A DNA stretch of 64,000 nucleotides from contig WPIO01000083.1 of NCBI GenBank assembly GCA_009760855.2, positions 514,501 to 578,500 of the forward strand, written 5' to 3'. The position numbers were made by a program, and so were the translations under genes. This document shows, piece by piece, positions 38,685-51,035 of the stretch; the stretch's first letter is position 1, and each line of letters begins with the position of its first letter. The notes beneath the pieces are model-generated. The model worked only from the letters and a program-made list of their open reading frames with translations, did not search any database and was not told the origin of the DNA. Source of the DNA: Cristatella mucedo. Lineage: Eukaryota > Bryozoa > Phylactolaemata > Cristatellidae.

Positions 38685-38706
38685 TTTATTCATAAAACAC
38701 TTTATT
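38685..38706 (-). terminator. poly(A) signals of the glycine-rich gene
   Basis: Two AATAAA hexamers on the minus strand (38,701-38,706 and 38,685-38,690), 240-260 bp downstream of the stop codon of the secreted glycine-rich gene. Spacing fits a short 3' UTR. Confidence 0.5.
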
Positions 38707-38946
38707 AATTAATGGAATCTCCAATTCAGTCACGAAGAGGTGTTCGTGCTCAGCCTGTCACCTCACTTCACCTCCTGCCCCAGATTTGGCCACTGTTGTC
38801 ACTTCTTGTCGTGATTATTCAGATAACATTCGCTTTTTTGTCTCCCCAGCTGCTTCTTCTATCGGCCCATGTGACCTTCCTTTGTGACCTTCCTATCCAC
38901 GTCCTCCACTGTTCCCTCCACCATTGCCCCATCCACCTCCACCACC

Positions 38947-39249
38947 TCATCCACTATTCCATTCACCACCGCACCGTCCGCTTCCACCACCGCCCCGTGC
39001 ACCTCTACCACCACCTCCTCCACTGCCCCATCCATTATTTCCTCCACCATTGCCCCATGCGCCTCCACCATTTCTCAGTCCACCGGCGGCAGTGATGGCT
39101 GTTAAAGAAGAAACGAGACTCGCGATGCCGAAGGCGCTACCCACGAGAATTAGACAAATAAATGAGCTCAGCCTATGAGTGAAGCTATAGATTATAACAT
39201 ATTTACCCGCTATCAATGCCAACAAGATCACCACTTTCATGAGCTTCAT
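38947..39249 (-). CDS. secreted glycine-rich protein, two exons
   Basis: Exon 1 is 39,249-39,207 and exon 2 is 39,098-38,947; the intron (39,206-39,099, 108 bp) begins GTAAAT and ends with a pyrimidine-rich tract and CAG. Splicing keeps the frame and gives 64 residues: a clear signal peptide (MKLMKVVILLALIA with a short Ala-rich end, likely cleaved before GGLRNGGG), then Gly-rich repeats of the type GGGAWGNGGG, with Trp, Asn, Arg and one Cys. Such proteins are typically structural (cuticle, silk, shell or mucus matrix) or antimicrobial; I cannot choose. A TATA box lies at a suitable distance upstream and AATAAA signals downstream. Reading past the TGA stop, the same Gly-rich pattern continues for about 16 codons to a TAG, so the present stop may be a recent truncation. 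Unspliced, the frame is also open from 39,306, but the spliced form explains the signal peptide far better. Confidence 0.65.
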   Translation of the reverse strand: MKLMKVVILLALIAGKYVIIYSFTHRLSSFICLILVGSAFGIASLVSSLTAITAAGGLRNGGGAWGNGGGNNGWGSGGGGGRGARGGGGSGRCGGEWNSG

Positions 39250-39321
39250 TGCTGGTTTCTTGGTGGTTGTGTGCAGCCAAATGAATAGGTTTTCGAATGC
39301 CCTCATAAAGAGGGTCTCGGG

Positions 39322-39330
39322 CTATATAAA
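39322..39330 (-). promoter_or_regulatory. TATA box of the glycine-rich gene
   Basis: The minus strand reads tttatatag, about 75 bp upstream of the ATG at 39,249. Transcription would start near 39,300 and leave a 5' UTR of about 50 nt. Confidence 0.55.
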
Positions 39331-41329
<1,999 letters not shown>

Positions 41330-41435
41330 ACTGCTTGCAGTTGGCCATAAAGGATTGTCTACTGCACGATTCGAGCCCACGATCTCTGTCGTGAAGGGCG
41401 AGCACCTTACATACGGGCCATCACGGCTTTAAGCA
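41330..41435 (-). mobile_element. tRNA-derived SINE (SINE-2)
   Basis: The minus strand reads ggtgctcgcccttcacgaca, B-box-like gtgggctcgaatcg, then tttatggccaactgcaagcag. Same family as the copies at 14,774 and 29,115. Confidence 0.6.
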
Positions 41436-41721
41436 CCCATGTTTACAAGGTTGAGCAGCGTTTACTTCAGCTAATATGGCATCATTGATCGTAGACTCGT
41501 GAGGCTGTTACATCGGGCATGGTGCCAAAAAAGAAAAGTAAAAAATTACTGCCGTCCACTACATACACTAAATTACGTACTCCTACCATAAGGAAAAACA
41601 AAACCTAAGGCATATATATAAGTGCATAGAAACCCTAAGTATTAAAATTATAATCGTTGTTCGTAAAAAAAGCATATTTACTCGGGACACTAAACCCTAA
41701 AATCTGCACAGCAAATAAGAA

Positions 41722-41850
41722 TACAGTGGTACATCGGCTTACGAAGGTCTCGACATACGAGCGTTTTGAGATACGAGCTGCCTCCCGACCAATTTTTTGC
41801 TTTCTGTTGCGAGCTAAAATTCTGGTTACGAGCCAGCTTCAGATAATTCA
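41722..41850 (+). mobile_element. pogo/Tigger-like transposon end
   Basis: Begins tacagtggtacatcggctta, resembling the CAGTGGTRCCTCGG-type terminus of pogo/Tigger elements (Tc1/mariner superfamily), and starts with the expected TA. An inverted end with a related terminus closes at 45,080. No transposase ORF is seen between them. Confidence 0.45.
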
Positions 41851-42344
41851 TCGCTAGTAACCGCAGCGAAAGTCTCACTGCTTGCGGTTACTCGGGCCGA
41901 TAAGGGTAGGGCAGCGAATGACGTTCCGTTGCAAGACGCTGCCCTACGACCCGGGTGTGACGCCAAGCGAACACCTGTTGGCTCGCTCCCAGACGGACTC
42001 GAGTAAGCCGTCATGGTGCCGGGACGCACTAGATTGCCAGACTCCGCTGTTAAATCCAACTACGGCAGGACCAGCTAAGTACGCACTGTACTCTATGTAG
42101 GCAATATCATCACGTGAGAGTTCATTGCATTACTGATAACGATCGGCGCGTCCCCATACAAGACCAACTTATAAACTGAAAGCAAGGAAAGCCCGGCGGA
42201 AAGGGCAAAAATCTGCGAATAAGATTCAGTTACTCATTTCAGCCTTTCTCCTCTACCTTTGTAAGCATCTTTAAGTCGCCTGATCCCCAAGTTACCCCTG
42301 TACATTATGATTAATAAAACCCGTTCATTGCAAGACATTCTATT

Positions 42345-42455
42345 GTATTGTTCTTAAAACAATATTCGTTTAATTTAAAAGCATGTTACAAAAATCGCGA
42401 GTTTTGGGGGATTCGGAACGGACCACTGGCATGTCAAGTTTTGCAGAACCAATTC
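42345..42455 (+). repeat. repeat shared with 44,897-44,985
   Basis: Contains ttaaaacaatattcgtttaa, aaaagcatgt and a ggcatgtcaa end, matching the segment at 44,897-44,985 in the same orientation. The latter leads into the transposon end at 45,080, so this is probably an internal part of the same MITE family. Confidence 0.6.
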
Positions 42456-42519
42456 CGTCGAAAGGACCACGCCACACCCTTGGCTAGCCAAACACTAGAC
42501 CACTTAGAGCGGAGAAAGT

Positions 42520-42520
<1 letters not shown>

Positions 42521-42580
<60 letters not shown>

Positions 42581-42744
42581 GAGAGAGAGAGTGTGAACAA
42601 GAGAGTTCGCGCCGACCATAGCGGCCGGCCGCAACGTGTGCTCTGCGACCGACCACTGCGACTAGTGCAAGAGATTCTCGAGGCTCGGGCCATGTCATTT
42701 GGCTAGTGCCCGGCAGAATATCGAACAGAGAAAGAGGGAGACGG

Positions 42745-42826
<82 letters not shown>

Positions 42827-42832
42827 GAGACA
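42521..42832. repeat. two (GA)n microsatellites
   Basis: GA tracts at 42,521-42,591 and 42,738-42,832, separated by GC-rich unique sequence. They cause several spurious Arg-Glu and Leu-Ser ORFs. Confidence 0.96.
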
Positions 42833-44439
42833 GTGGCAGGTGCCTTTAAGATCTCCAATCTGCCGGGCGAAGCCGAAATCACCCTGTAGACTGCAGAGGA
42901 GACTCGACAGCCCGCGGCAAGGGGCCGTGCAGCACAAAGCAATCAGCATTACCTGTGGATACTACTGTCCCGGACCCAAAATACGACGAGGCTGAGATGG
43001 TCGAGATCAGAGGTTGTAGTGCAGTTTCCACCCTATTCCTAACCTCCTGTCCGTTGAGACGGGTCGAACCTTCGCGTGGATCGGATTACGCCGCCGGCTT
43101 CCATCAGCCGCTCGAACAGCCCATTGGGGTCAATCGACCTCAATTAGGGCACTGAGCCACTTGTTTTGCATCGTCGGGCAGCAGCGGGCAGCAGACGCAG
43201 CTCTGAGAGAAAGAACTCGACGGACGAGTTTAGCTCGACGCTCGCCTCGATCGGGGGGGGGGGGTCAAGAGCCCACCGCCGCCCCTTCCCCTCCCCTTGC
43301 CTTTAAGATCGAGAGAGCGGCATCCGCCGAGCAGCAAATCTGTCAGCAGGGTAGGGGGCGGGGGCGGCTTTGGTGAATACCGGGTCTCGGTCAGGCCGAT
43401 ACCGCGAGAGACACAGTGGCTACGTCTGAGGTCAGTGCAAGGATAGCGCGACTGAATGTGGGGGCGCATTTGACGAAAATGCGGCGGAAGTTCGGCGGGT
43501 GCGGGGCTGACGCCGATGGCGACGGCGCTCGCCGCCGCGCTCACTCGGACGCCGAACAGCGACCCCACGGTGCAGCGCCATTTCATACCTGACAGCTCGC
43601 TGCAGGAAAATGGCCGGTGAGCGACTAGGGGCAGTCGCCTTCGCCTTTCCCGCCCAATCAGCTTCGACTGGTGCCTGGCAGCGGAGGCAGGAAAGATATC
43701 GCTACCTTACATCCTGCTCGTGTAATTGCTCTCGCCGAGTGAATTCGGCGTTGACCCCGGCTGTAGCTAGTCACGTGACTGAGGCGTCGCCTCTTCATGC
43801 TGGCCGATCCGGCCGTTGGAGTATTGCTCCGGGCGCTGTACGGAGTGACCACGCGTCTGCCACGTTCGTCGCACGGCGCAGCAACTAGCCGAGAGCGGAT
43901 GCTAAGACTTGGCCAGGCCTTGCTGACAGAAATGACTGAAAGCTTCAACGGATGCGGCGCAGGCGGCCAGAGACGGGCAGGGGTCGGGGAGGAATGGCTG
44001 CTCTAGTAATGTGCCTGCGGCTCCCGGTGGTAAGGTTTTGCCAGGACGACTTCGTGGTGGTGAAGAATCCTAAAGGAATTGTCGAAATTCGACTCTTGCA
44101 GCTTATATGGCCCTGGTTCAGGACGCGAGAGAAACTATCGGCTCCACCGTGCAGCTGAACGCCAATCGCCTCGGTGGCAGGATGGGTGCCAAACATATAG
44201 GAACCAATTCTGACGACACTATCCGGGCACTAGAGTTTTTCTCTGTCTCTGTTCGTATGCGTAAGCCGTCCGCACCCACAAGCATGTGCATTTATGTTTG
44301 CACGTTTTGTATATGCATGTGGGTATGTGCGTGTGTGCGTGCGTGCATATGTATATGTTAGTGCGTGCGTGTGTGTGTCTATGTCCGTCTTGCGAGAGTG
44401 CGTGTGTCTACCTACTAGCTCTACTCGTGGCCCGAATTA
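42833..44439. other. GC-rich, no gene recognised
   Basis: Moderately GC-rich, with a ten-base G run near 43,254 and GT-rich sequence at 44,330-44,400. ORFs of 60-118 codons are present on both strands but none resembles a family. It could be promoter or exon sequence; unsupported. Confidence 0.4.
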
Positions 44440-44890
44440 CTACCCTCTGAAAACCCGTTCCTAACTCTCTTGATCACCTGTTCCGTTGCTCACTTTTAGG
44501 CCCCTTCATTCTCCGGCTCCAGCATATCTATCAGAGCTACTGCCCCTTCAGGCTAAGCATCGTACCACCCACTTTCCTGACTCAAATTGACTAAAATCGT
44601 TTAGCTATACCTCGTACAAAACTCGAATCCTTTGGAGATCGTGCCTTTCGTTCGTATGCTACCATATTCTGGAACTCATTACCGACTGACGTCACGAGAT
44701 TCCCTGACTTGAGGACATTTAAAAAGACGATAAAAGCGCCCCTGTTTCTCACAGCAGCATGTGGTCGGTCCTTGCGATTGGTCCGTTGTGTGCTTATTCA
44801 AGCTGACACCTTTCATGCTACCACTACACTGTGTACATGTTGACACTGTGCATGTCACCTCTAACCATGTTTTTTGCGTGTTGATATTGT
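44440..44890 (+). mobile_element. LINE family A fragment, RT end and UTR
   Basis: The plus strand carries the RT C-terminal pattern (ggccccttcattct, ctggaactcattaccgactg) and the UTR phrases (gcatgtcacctctaaccatg). Frames are broken and the tail is missing; it runs directly into a MITE-like segment. Confidence 0.7.
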
Positions 44891-45080
44891 GTTGGATTTT
44901 AAAACAATATTCGTTTAATTTAAAAGCATGTGACAACAATCGCGGTTTTTGGGGCGATCCGGAACGGATTAATGGCATGTCAATTCATTGTAATGGGTAA
45001 AATTGATTTGAAATAAGAGTACTTTGAGTTATTAGCTCCGGCACCGGCGAATTAAACTCTAAAGCGGAGGCACCACTGTA
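44891..45080 (-). mobile_element. pogo/Tigger-like MITE, 3' end
   Basis: Ends gcggaggcaccactgta at 45,080, so the minus strand starts tacagtggtgcctccgcttt, a pogo-type terminus flanked by TA. The internal part is shared with 42,345-42,455. Confidence 0.5.
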
Positions 45081-45469
45081 GTTCCAAAAGGGTTGAGTTG
45101 TTGCCATATGTTACGTAGAGTAGAATTGGTTCCGACGATAGTACGTGCTACAGAAGTAATACCGCAATATTTTTTAAGGACACGGCATTTTATTTGTTTT
45201 TGGCCAGCTCAGTTTTTCACATAGAAAGCCCGACATGTACTTTCTACGTGCATATATAATACGTATACATATAGTTTGTATACCTTTCTACTACTAATGA
45301 AGAATTCGGGGCTCTTCTGAATTACTTATAGTGCGCGTATGAACATATATGTACGTGTTTATCTCGGTCTGGAACTATACAAAGCTGCAAGACTAACCAG
45401 TTGCTAGGCTGGAACTTTCAATAGTACGCACTAATATGAAACGATGCAAGCCTACGTGGCTTCCGGTGT
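45081..45469. other. no gene recognised
   Basis: No ORF above 60 codons and no repeat identified. Confidence 0.5.
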
Positions 45470-45735
45470 GCATAAAGTAGCCAGCAGACTTTATCTGACG
45501 CAACTGATTCTAGTGTGCATACGGTAGCCAAACAGACTTTACCTCACACCATAAAGAGAAAACAGAAGCTTAGCTGAGTGAGGACTTCAGTCCGGAAAGT
45601 GATTTGGCTACATAAAGTAGCCGCTCTGGGCAGCTGAAAAAGACACGCCCGACTCGGCAATAGGAGAGAGTGTGCCATTGCGTAAGAATTGTGGGAGTGA
45701 GTTTCACAGTCTAAATCTCGCAAGAGCTTCTGCCG
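45470..45735 (-). mobile_element. LINE family B fragment
   Basis: The reversed family B end: 'cggtagccaacagacttta'-type sequence and 'gcgtaagaattgtgggagtgagttycacagtct', as at 24,600-24,665. Open frame lost. Confidence 0.65.
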
Positions 45736-45794
45736 CCATCGCTATGCTGTGGCACTCTTTAGTGGGAAGGATAACAATACACAGTACGAAAGAG

Positions 45795-47610
45795 ATAACG
45801 CGAGTCGGAGCTCTATAAACGCCTCAAGGTCAGGTGAGCCTCGAGCCTAGGAGGCTAATAATAATAATAATATTTTTATTAATAATACAGTTGATAAAAC
45901 TCCCTCAGACAACTCAATCTCGTTCTAGGCACTTTAAGTGTACTGCAAAGGAAGCACGATCGTATGGTTAGTGGTAGCATGCTCAATAAACAGCAAAAGT
46001 AACATGGTTAGGGGCGATATGCACAGGGTCAGCACTCAAATACGGTTAGTGGCAGCATGCAAATTGCTAGCACACTTAAGCACATAAAGGTCGAATCACA
46101 GGTATCTAATAAATGCTGTGATAAATGGGTGCGTTTTTAGTTTCTTTTTAAAAGTTTTAAGTCAAGAGATATCGTGACGCAAGTCGGGAGTGAGTTCCGG
46201 GCCTTGGGAGCATACGAACTAAAGGCTTGGTCTCCAAAGGATTTAAGGTTTGTACGAGGTATACGTAAACAGTTAGCGGTTGGTACGATGCTTAACCTGG
46301 TGTGGGAGTATATCTAATAGATGGACTGGAGCCAAAGAATGAATGGACCTAACAGTGAGTGACAAAACCTTGTAGTCGATGCGTTGCTTGACTGGGAGCC
46401 ATTGTAGGTTCGTGAGAAGTGGTGAGATGTGGCAACTGAGACGCTCACGACAGACAAGCTTAGCTGCGGAGTTTTGCACTAGCTGTAAGCGCCTGAGTGC
46501 ACAGATTGGTTGGCCAGCAAGCAGTAATAATAATAATAATGCACTTGATAAATCCCCCTCAGAGAACTCAATCTCTTTCTAGACGCTTTACATTTGCAGT
46601 GAGTTACAGAAGTCGAGATGGATGTCACAAATGCGTGAACCTATAAAGACGTGGTATCTCTGTTTAAACAAGCCCGAATTTTAGTAATATTATGTTGCTG
46701 AAATTAGGCAGACTTGACTGTGGAGCTGATGTGGTCGTCTTATGAATGGTCACTTTGGAACACGTCGACAAGATGATGTGCAGATTCAACAGGAGATATG
46801 CTGGCAGAGCCGATTTCGAGCGTTAGTCTTTCCAATTTCCGAATCACATTAGGTTTGCTCATAAATAGTAAGTTGGCTGTATCGTTGTTCAATTTAAAAA
46901 AATTGCTGCCATCCATGTATGGATATCATCAAAACATGCAGCAAGGGAGTTGAAAGAATTTAGCATGCTCGAAGCTTGGAAGGAATCAAAGCAAAGGTAC
47001 AACTGAGTGTCATCCGCATAGAAGTGAAAGCCTCAATTATTCGAGGCAATCGCATCGGCAAGAGGGAGAGTATAAACCGTGAACAGAACTAGACTATGCA
47101 CGGAGCCCTGTGGTACCCCGTATTTCAGAGGTTCCTCGGATGATCTTTGTCCAATCACATCACTACTCTGGAGTCCCCCCCCCCATTGGGATAGGACCTG
47201 TGCCATTGCAGTGCGGTGCCAGCTAGACAGGCAAAGTTATGCTAAATTAAAATTATGTAAAGTTTGCTTTGCTCCAGTAGCAGGTTGCTTCAAATTCCTT
47301 CTTCACTGTAAATGAAAAAGAAATTGGCACCGAAACTTCTAGAAAGCTGCTTGGAGAGATTGTATCAACAACCGAATTTAATCGCTTGCACACGCTTTGA
47401 TCCCACCCATCCCTCAAGCTTTTTTAATTCTCTCAACTCGCTTGCTGCAGTTATTGGTGACATTAGCCCATGGATGACAGCAAATTTTCTCAAATTGAAC
47501 GACGATAAAACCAACTTACGGACAAACCAAGTGTGACTCAGAAATTTGAATTATTACCACTCAGTCGACTCTGCCAGCATATCTTCTGTGGTGTCTTCAC
47601 GTAATCTGTG
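45795..47610. repeat. segmental duplication, copy 2
   Basis: A co-linear copy of 36,545-38,420, including the lead-in cggagctctataaacgcctc, the reversed family A LINE (45,850-47,150, minus-strand HFYADDTQLYL intact near 47,000), the nested tail at 46,515-46,592, the C run at 47,176 and the plus-strand RT piece (47,312-47,536). The copy breaks off at about 47,610-47,640, where viral sequence begins. Confidence 0.85.
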
Positions 47611-47644
47611 GTGTCTTCTGTGGTGTCTTCGCGTAATTTTGCAT

Positions 47645-47820
47645 AATCAACGTCTACAACTGCTTCATCAACGGTTCAATGTAAAGCGCCTAGAAAGAGA
47701 TTAAGTTCTCTGAGGGCGCTTTATCAAGTACATTATTATTATTGTTATTATTACAACCGATCCATCAACTACTACAACTGATCCATCTTTCTCTACAGTT
47801 CCAACAACTACTCTGTAAAT
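47645..47820 (+). pseudogene. Thr/Ser-rich C-terminus of a truncated viral gene
   Basis: The plus-strand frame has Thr/Ser/Pro-rich sequence on both sides of a LINE-tail insertion (47,678-47,753) and ends at a TAA at 47,818-47,820. Such low-complexity tails are typical of stalk or linker parts. The start of the gene is missing because the viral sequence begins at the LINE junction. Function unknown. Confidence 0.45.
47678..47753 (+). mobile_element. LINE-tail insertion 1 in viral DNA
   Basis: About 76 bp: aatgtaaagcgcctagaaag, then gagggcgctttatcaagtac and an ATT repeat. This is the 3' tail of LINE family A, plus orientation, inserted in the Thr-rich viral gene end. Confidence 0.85.
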
Positions 47821-47825
47821 GATTT

Positions 47826-47837
47826 ATTTATATAGAA
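47826..47837 (+). promoter_or_regulatory. viral start-site motif
   Basis: atttatatagaa directly before the ATG at 47,838. One of several TATA/TATAGAA motifs that touch start codons in this element. Confidence 0.5.
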
Positions 47838-48134
47838 ATGGTTTCAGTAGAAACAAAAAATAAAGACTGCCTAACTGAAGTACAAGGTCAACAATATTCC
47901 ATTTTTAAGATTTGTTCGTTTCTATACGGTCGAATTGAAGATATTAGATATTCACTTTTAGAAGCATTAAAATTAGTTTTAGAATACAAAGCTTTAAGAA
48001 TTAATCATTCTGACTCAGAGATTTTATCTATATTCACTAAAGTTAGAGATGAATCTATTTTCTCTAAGTTTCTAAAAGATTTCAAAATAGAAAAAATAAA
48101 TAGTCTTAAATCAGAAGCAAACTCTAAAAAATAG
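47838..48134 (+). CDS. intact viral small protein, unknown
   Basis: 98 residues, uninterrupted, starting right after the TATATAGAA motif. Mostly predicted helix, lysine-rich at the end, with a hydrophobic helix-like middle (YSLLEALKLVLEYKALRI). I do not recognise a family. It is one of the few intact ORFs in the element. The region from 48,140 to 48,235 holds only a short ORF. Confidence 0.55.
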   Translation: MVSVETKNKDCLTEVQGQQYSIFKICSFLYGRIEDIRYSLLEALKLVLEYKALRINHSDSEILSIFTKVRDESIFSKFLKDFKIEKINSLKSEANSKK

Positions 48135-48235
48135 TGACAACAAAACAAATAATGAAAGAAGTAGATTTAGGAAAGACTTGTAGTTTACCAACAGAGTTCA
48201 TTCAAGAAAGTTTGGATTGGAGGATATTGATTAAA

Positions 48236-49262
48236 TTAGTTTACTGGTCGTCCAAAAAGCGATGACATAGGTATAGGATTACTAGAGTCAGTAGGATTCG
48301 ATGTACCTTTGCATTTTAGATCAGTAATTAAATCAATTTCAATTAAATCTAAATAACTTGGAGTAATAAGATTATTATAAATTAAAATAGGATAAATAAT
48401 AGCTATAAAAATACGACTATAATCAAAATAAATATTAAAATGTGTTATATAATCGCTTATGAATAACATATTAAGGTCTTCTTTAATACCATAATAGGTA
48501 TTATTAAGAAAATTAGAAACTGAGAAATTTGGTGAGTAAAATTTGTGATAGTAGTTTTAAACTATAATATTATTGTCAAAATAAACTTTAAAATAATTTT
48601 TGTTTTAACATCATTGTAATTTACTCTAGTCGTATTAACATGTTTCAATATAATTAATTTTTCGGTGATTTCTCTTTGTTAAATAACGAATCAAAAATGG
48701 CTATTATTAACAATATTTATTGGATCAGAGAAAGATCCAATAGGTGCATAATAATATCCTTTATTTTCAATGTTATCTTTGAGTAAGCTGGTTTTTTATT
48801 TTTATATCAGAAAATCTAGATAAGTAACTATTTCTATTAAATGGAAGATCCTTATTAAAATTGGGTAAATTTTCTATTTTACTAAAAATCAAAGGACCAT
48901 TAACTATTGGCATAAAATTAAAACTTTGTAGATTTAGTAAGTATCTTTCAAAAACATTATAAATTGTTAGACAGTTATTAGTAGCATCATTAACAAATAA
49001 ATTATCTACTTTAACTCTCCATTAACTATTAAGTCTGCCTTAGTATCAGTGCATTCTTTTGTTGCAATATCTCTTCCATTAATTGGTATTAGTACATTAA
49101 AATATTTTTTTGAGCTTGCAGATATGTCTCCTCTTATAATTTGATCTGAATATTTTCTTAAAAGTTGTTATCAGCGAATAATTTTCCAACACTCTCTAAT
49201 GAGTCTAAATTTTTTCCAAGATTTGGTATTCTGTTTTTCGATAAATCAAATGTTCCAATCAT
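48236..49262 (-). pseudogene. broken viral fibre-like or structural protein
   Basis: Starts at an ATG at 49,262 (minus) with a short tail-fibre-type opening (DLSKNRIPNLGKNLDSLESV) and continues for about 1 kb through at least three frameshifts and several stops to a TAA at 48,236. The last part, 48,236-48,469, is open. Asn/Ile/Tyr-rich, beta-type composition. The opening resembles the repeats of the neighbouring fibre genes, so I infer a related virion surface protein; the body is unrecognised. Confidence 0.45.
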
Positions 49263-49286
49263 CTGTAAATCTTTTCTATTACGAAT

Positions 49287-49586
49287 TTAAACTATTGCTA
49301 TATAAACAGTAACATTTATCTCTATATCTAACAAACTTGATCCCGATATAAAAGTAGAACTAGGAACTAGTTTTTTATTAGTTTCTAATAAATATCCACC
49401 ATACAATTGATCACTCTGAGGTTAAAATGTGGATGGTGGTGGCATAAGTACTTTTGTTTGTCCTTGAAAGCTATATATTACTCCAACAACAAATAACCCT
49501 CTTGGAATTGTAATATTATCAATGTTAGCAATCCATCTACCATTGAGTGTTTTACCATATATTTGTGTAGTTAGTGACCCATCCAT
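49287..49586 (-). pseudogene. putative fibre head or small virion protein
   Basis: About 99 codons from the ATG at 49,586, which follows a tttttataggaatt motif, to the TAA at 49,287, with one in-frame TAA at 49,422-49,424. Beta-rich sequence with a hydrophobic end. Just upstream the fibre-repeat gene ends in an overlapping frame, so it may instead be the C-terminal head of that gene after a frameshift. Confidence 0.45.
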
Positions 49587-50166
49587 AATTCCTATAAAAA
49601 TTTATGGCGGCTATATTTTCATTACTTACTTTATTTAGATAACTAAGGTTTACTCCATCATTAGGGTTAACAGGATTATTTTGTATAATAATTGGATAAT
49701 TCTGCATATTCAAAGGGTCATTCATTGATTCACTATTCTGCCTTACAAAATTAGCATTCATATAGGCAACAGTTGCAACGTTGGTTGTTGAAGTTAGTGT
49801 TTCTGCATTAGTAATACTTAGTATTCCATTTACATCTAACCCACCATTATTAGTACCACCAGTTTTGGATTTTTTTGTTTCTGCATAATCTTTAGTAACA
49901 GCATCACTTGCATTGACAGGATTTTCAAGATCTATCAGTCTAGGATTGTTCATATCTATATCTTCATTAGCAGTTGTTCCTCTAGAGATTTTCGTAACAC
50001 AATTTGTGTCTATATACTTTATATCTACTGCATCTCCAGAATCAACAGGATCTCCAAGGTTTTATATTAAAGTTTGATTCATATTTAAAGATCCATTCAT
50101 AATATCGCCACTCTTTCAAATGTAATTTTTTGAGTTAGCCCCTTTTCTACGATAACCAGGAGACAT
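49552..50166 (-). pseudogene. tail-fibre-repeat protein 2
   Basis: Starts at an ATG at 50,166 preceded by TATAAAA (minus). It consists of repeats of about 40-50 residues that share the pattern N..I.NL.DPV...DAV.K.Y, well known from phage tail-fibre proteins and found in some eukaryotic viruses, where such shafts carry receptor-binding heads. At least three repeats are visible; the clearest lie in the open part 49,552-49,953. In-frame stops stand at 50,116-50,118 (TGA) and 50,062-50,064 (TAA). Its neighbours on the same strand are the second fibre gene and two further structural candidates, probably a fibre gene cluster. Confidence 0.65.
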
Positions 50167-50174
50167 TTTTATAC

Positions 50175-51024
50175 TATACTAATAAGAAAATCAACGTATG
50201 TTACCCTATTTGCAACTGTGAAATTGTTAATAAAACATAACTACATGATACATCAATATTTATTACTAAAACAAGAGTACCAGATACACCAAAATTGCTA
50301 TCAGTAGTTAAATCTAAGAATGTTCCAGTAACATTAGAAGACCATAGTACACTAGATATCATTCCCAAGTTATATGAGGTCCACGAATGAAAGTCTTCAA
50401 TGGTGTTGCATAACCTATTTTGTTTCCAGTTTGATCAACATTGGTATGTCAGCAGGTTTTGTTCTTAAAATAGAAGTTTCTGTTCCAGTTCCATTTACAT
50501 TAATATTTAATCCTAAATTATTTAACGAGATACAACTTGGAAAACTAGTAAATCTTAAATATCTAAAGTAACAATTTTGTTTTTAAGAATCAACTGTTTT
50601 TTGTTATAATATCTGAATCTTTCAAAGAAGTAATTCTGTTTAAACCCAATTCAAGAGTACTATTTGAGCTTCTATTGAAAACTTGAGTCTTACTTTTTAG
50701 CAGACCATAGTTTATTATATTGTAAGGTCTAGAATCTTGATGTGTAGTTCCATCAGCAGAATTTCCTGATATACCAAGAACATTTGTACAATTCAGTTGA
50801 GATAAAAGTTTTGCACCACTCTTTGGAAGTAAGTTTGATAAATTAACAGATGCCATTTCTCATAAAACATTATTTACTACACTGTTTCCAAAGTTTGAAC
50901 TTGGAACATAATCTAACCTGATTGCATCACCATCGTTTACTGGATATGCAAGATTTATAATTCTGTTTCCATTTGCATCAAGGTCATCGTAAATAGAGCC
51001 ATTCATTCTAGTAACATTTTCCAT
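50175..51024 (-). pseudogene. tail-fibre-repeat protein 1
   Basis: The ATG at 51,024 follows a TATATATAAG motif (minus). The N-terminus has a tail-fibre-type repeat (LDANGNRIINLAYPVNDGD) nearly shared with the plus-strand gene at 62,006. A second open piece (50,590-50,856) contains another repeat ending near residues SLKDSDIITK. The rest, to about 50,175, is beta-rich and broken, like a fibre head. Breaks: TGA at 50,860-50,862 and at least two frameshifts after 50,590. It is divergent from the gene at 51,036 with 11 bp between start codons. Confidence 0.65.
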
Positions 51025-51035
51025 TACTTATATAT

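Noticed and set aside
38712-39178. His/Pro-rich plus-strand ORFs
   Set aside because: Antisense shadows of the Gly-rich gene on the minus strand, which has a signal peptide, intron, TATA box and poly(A) signals.
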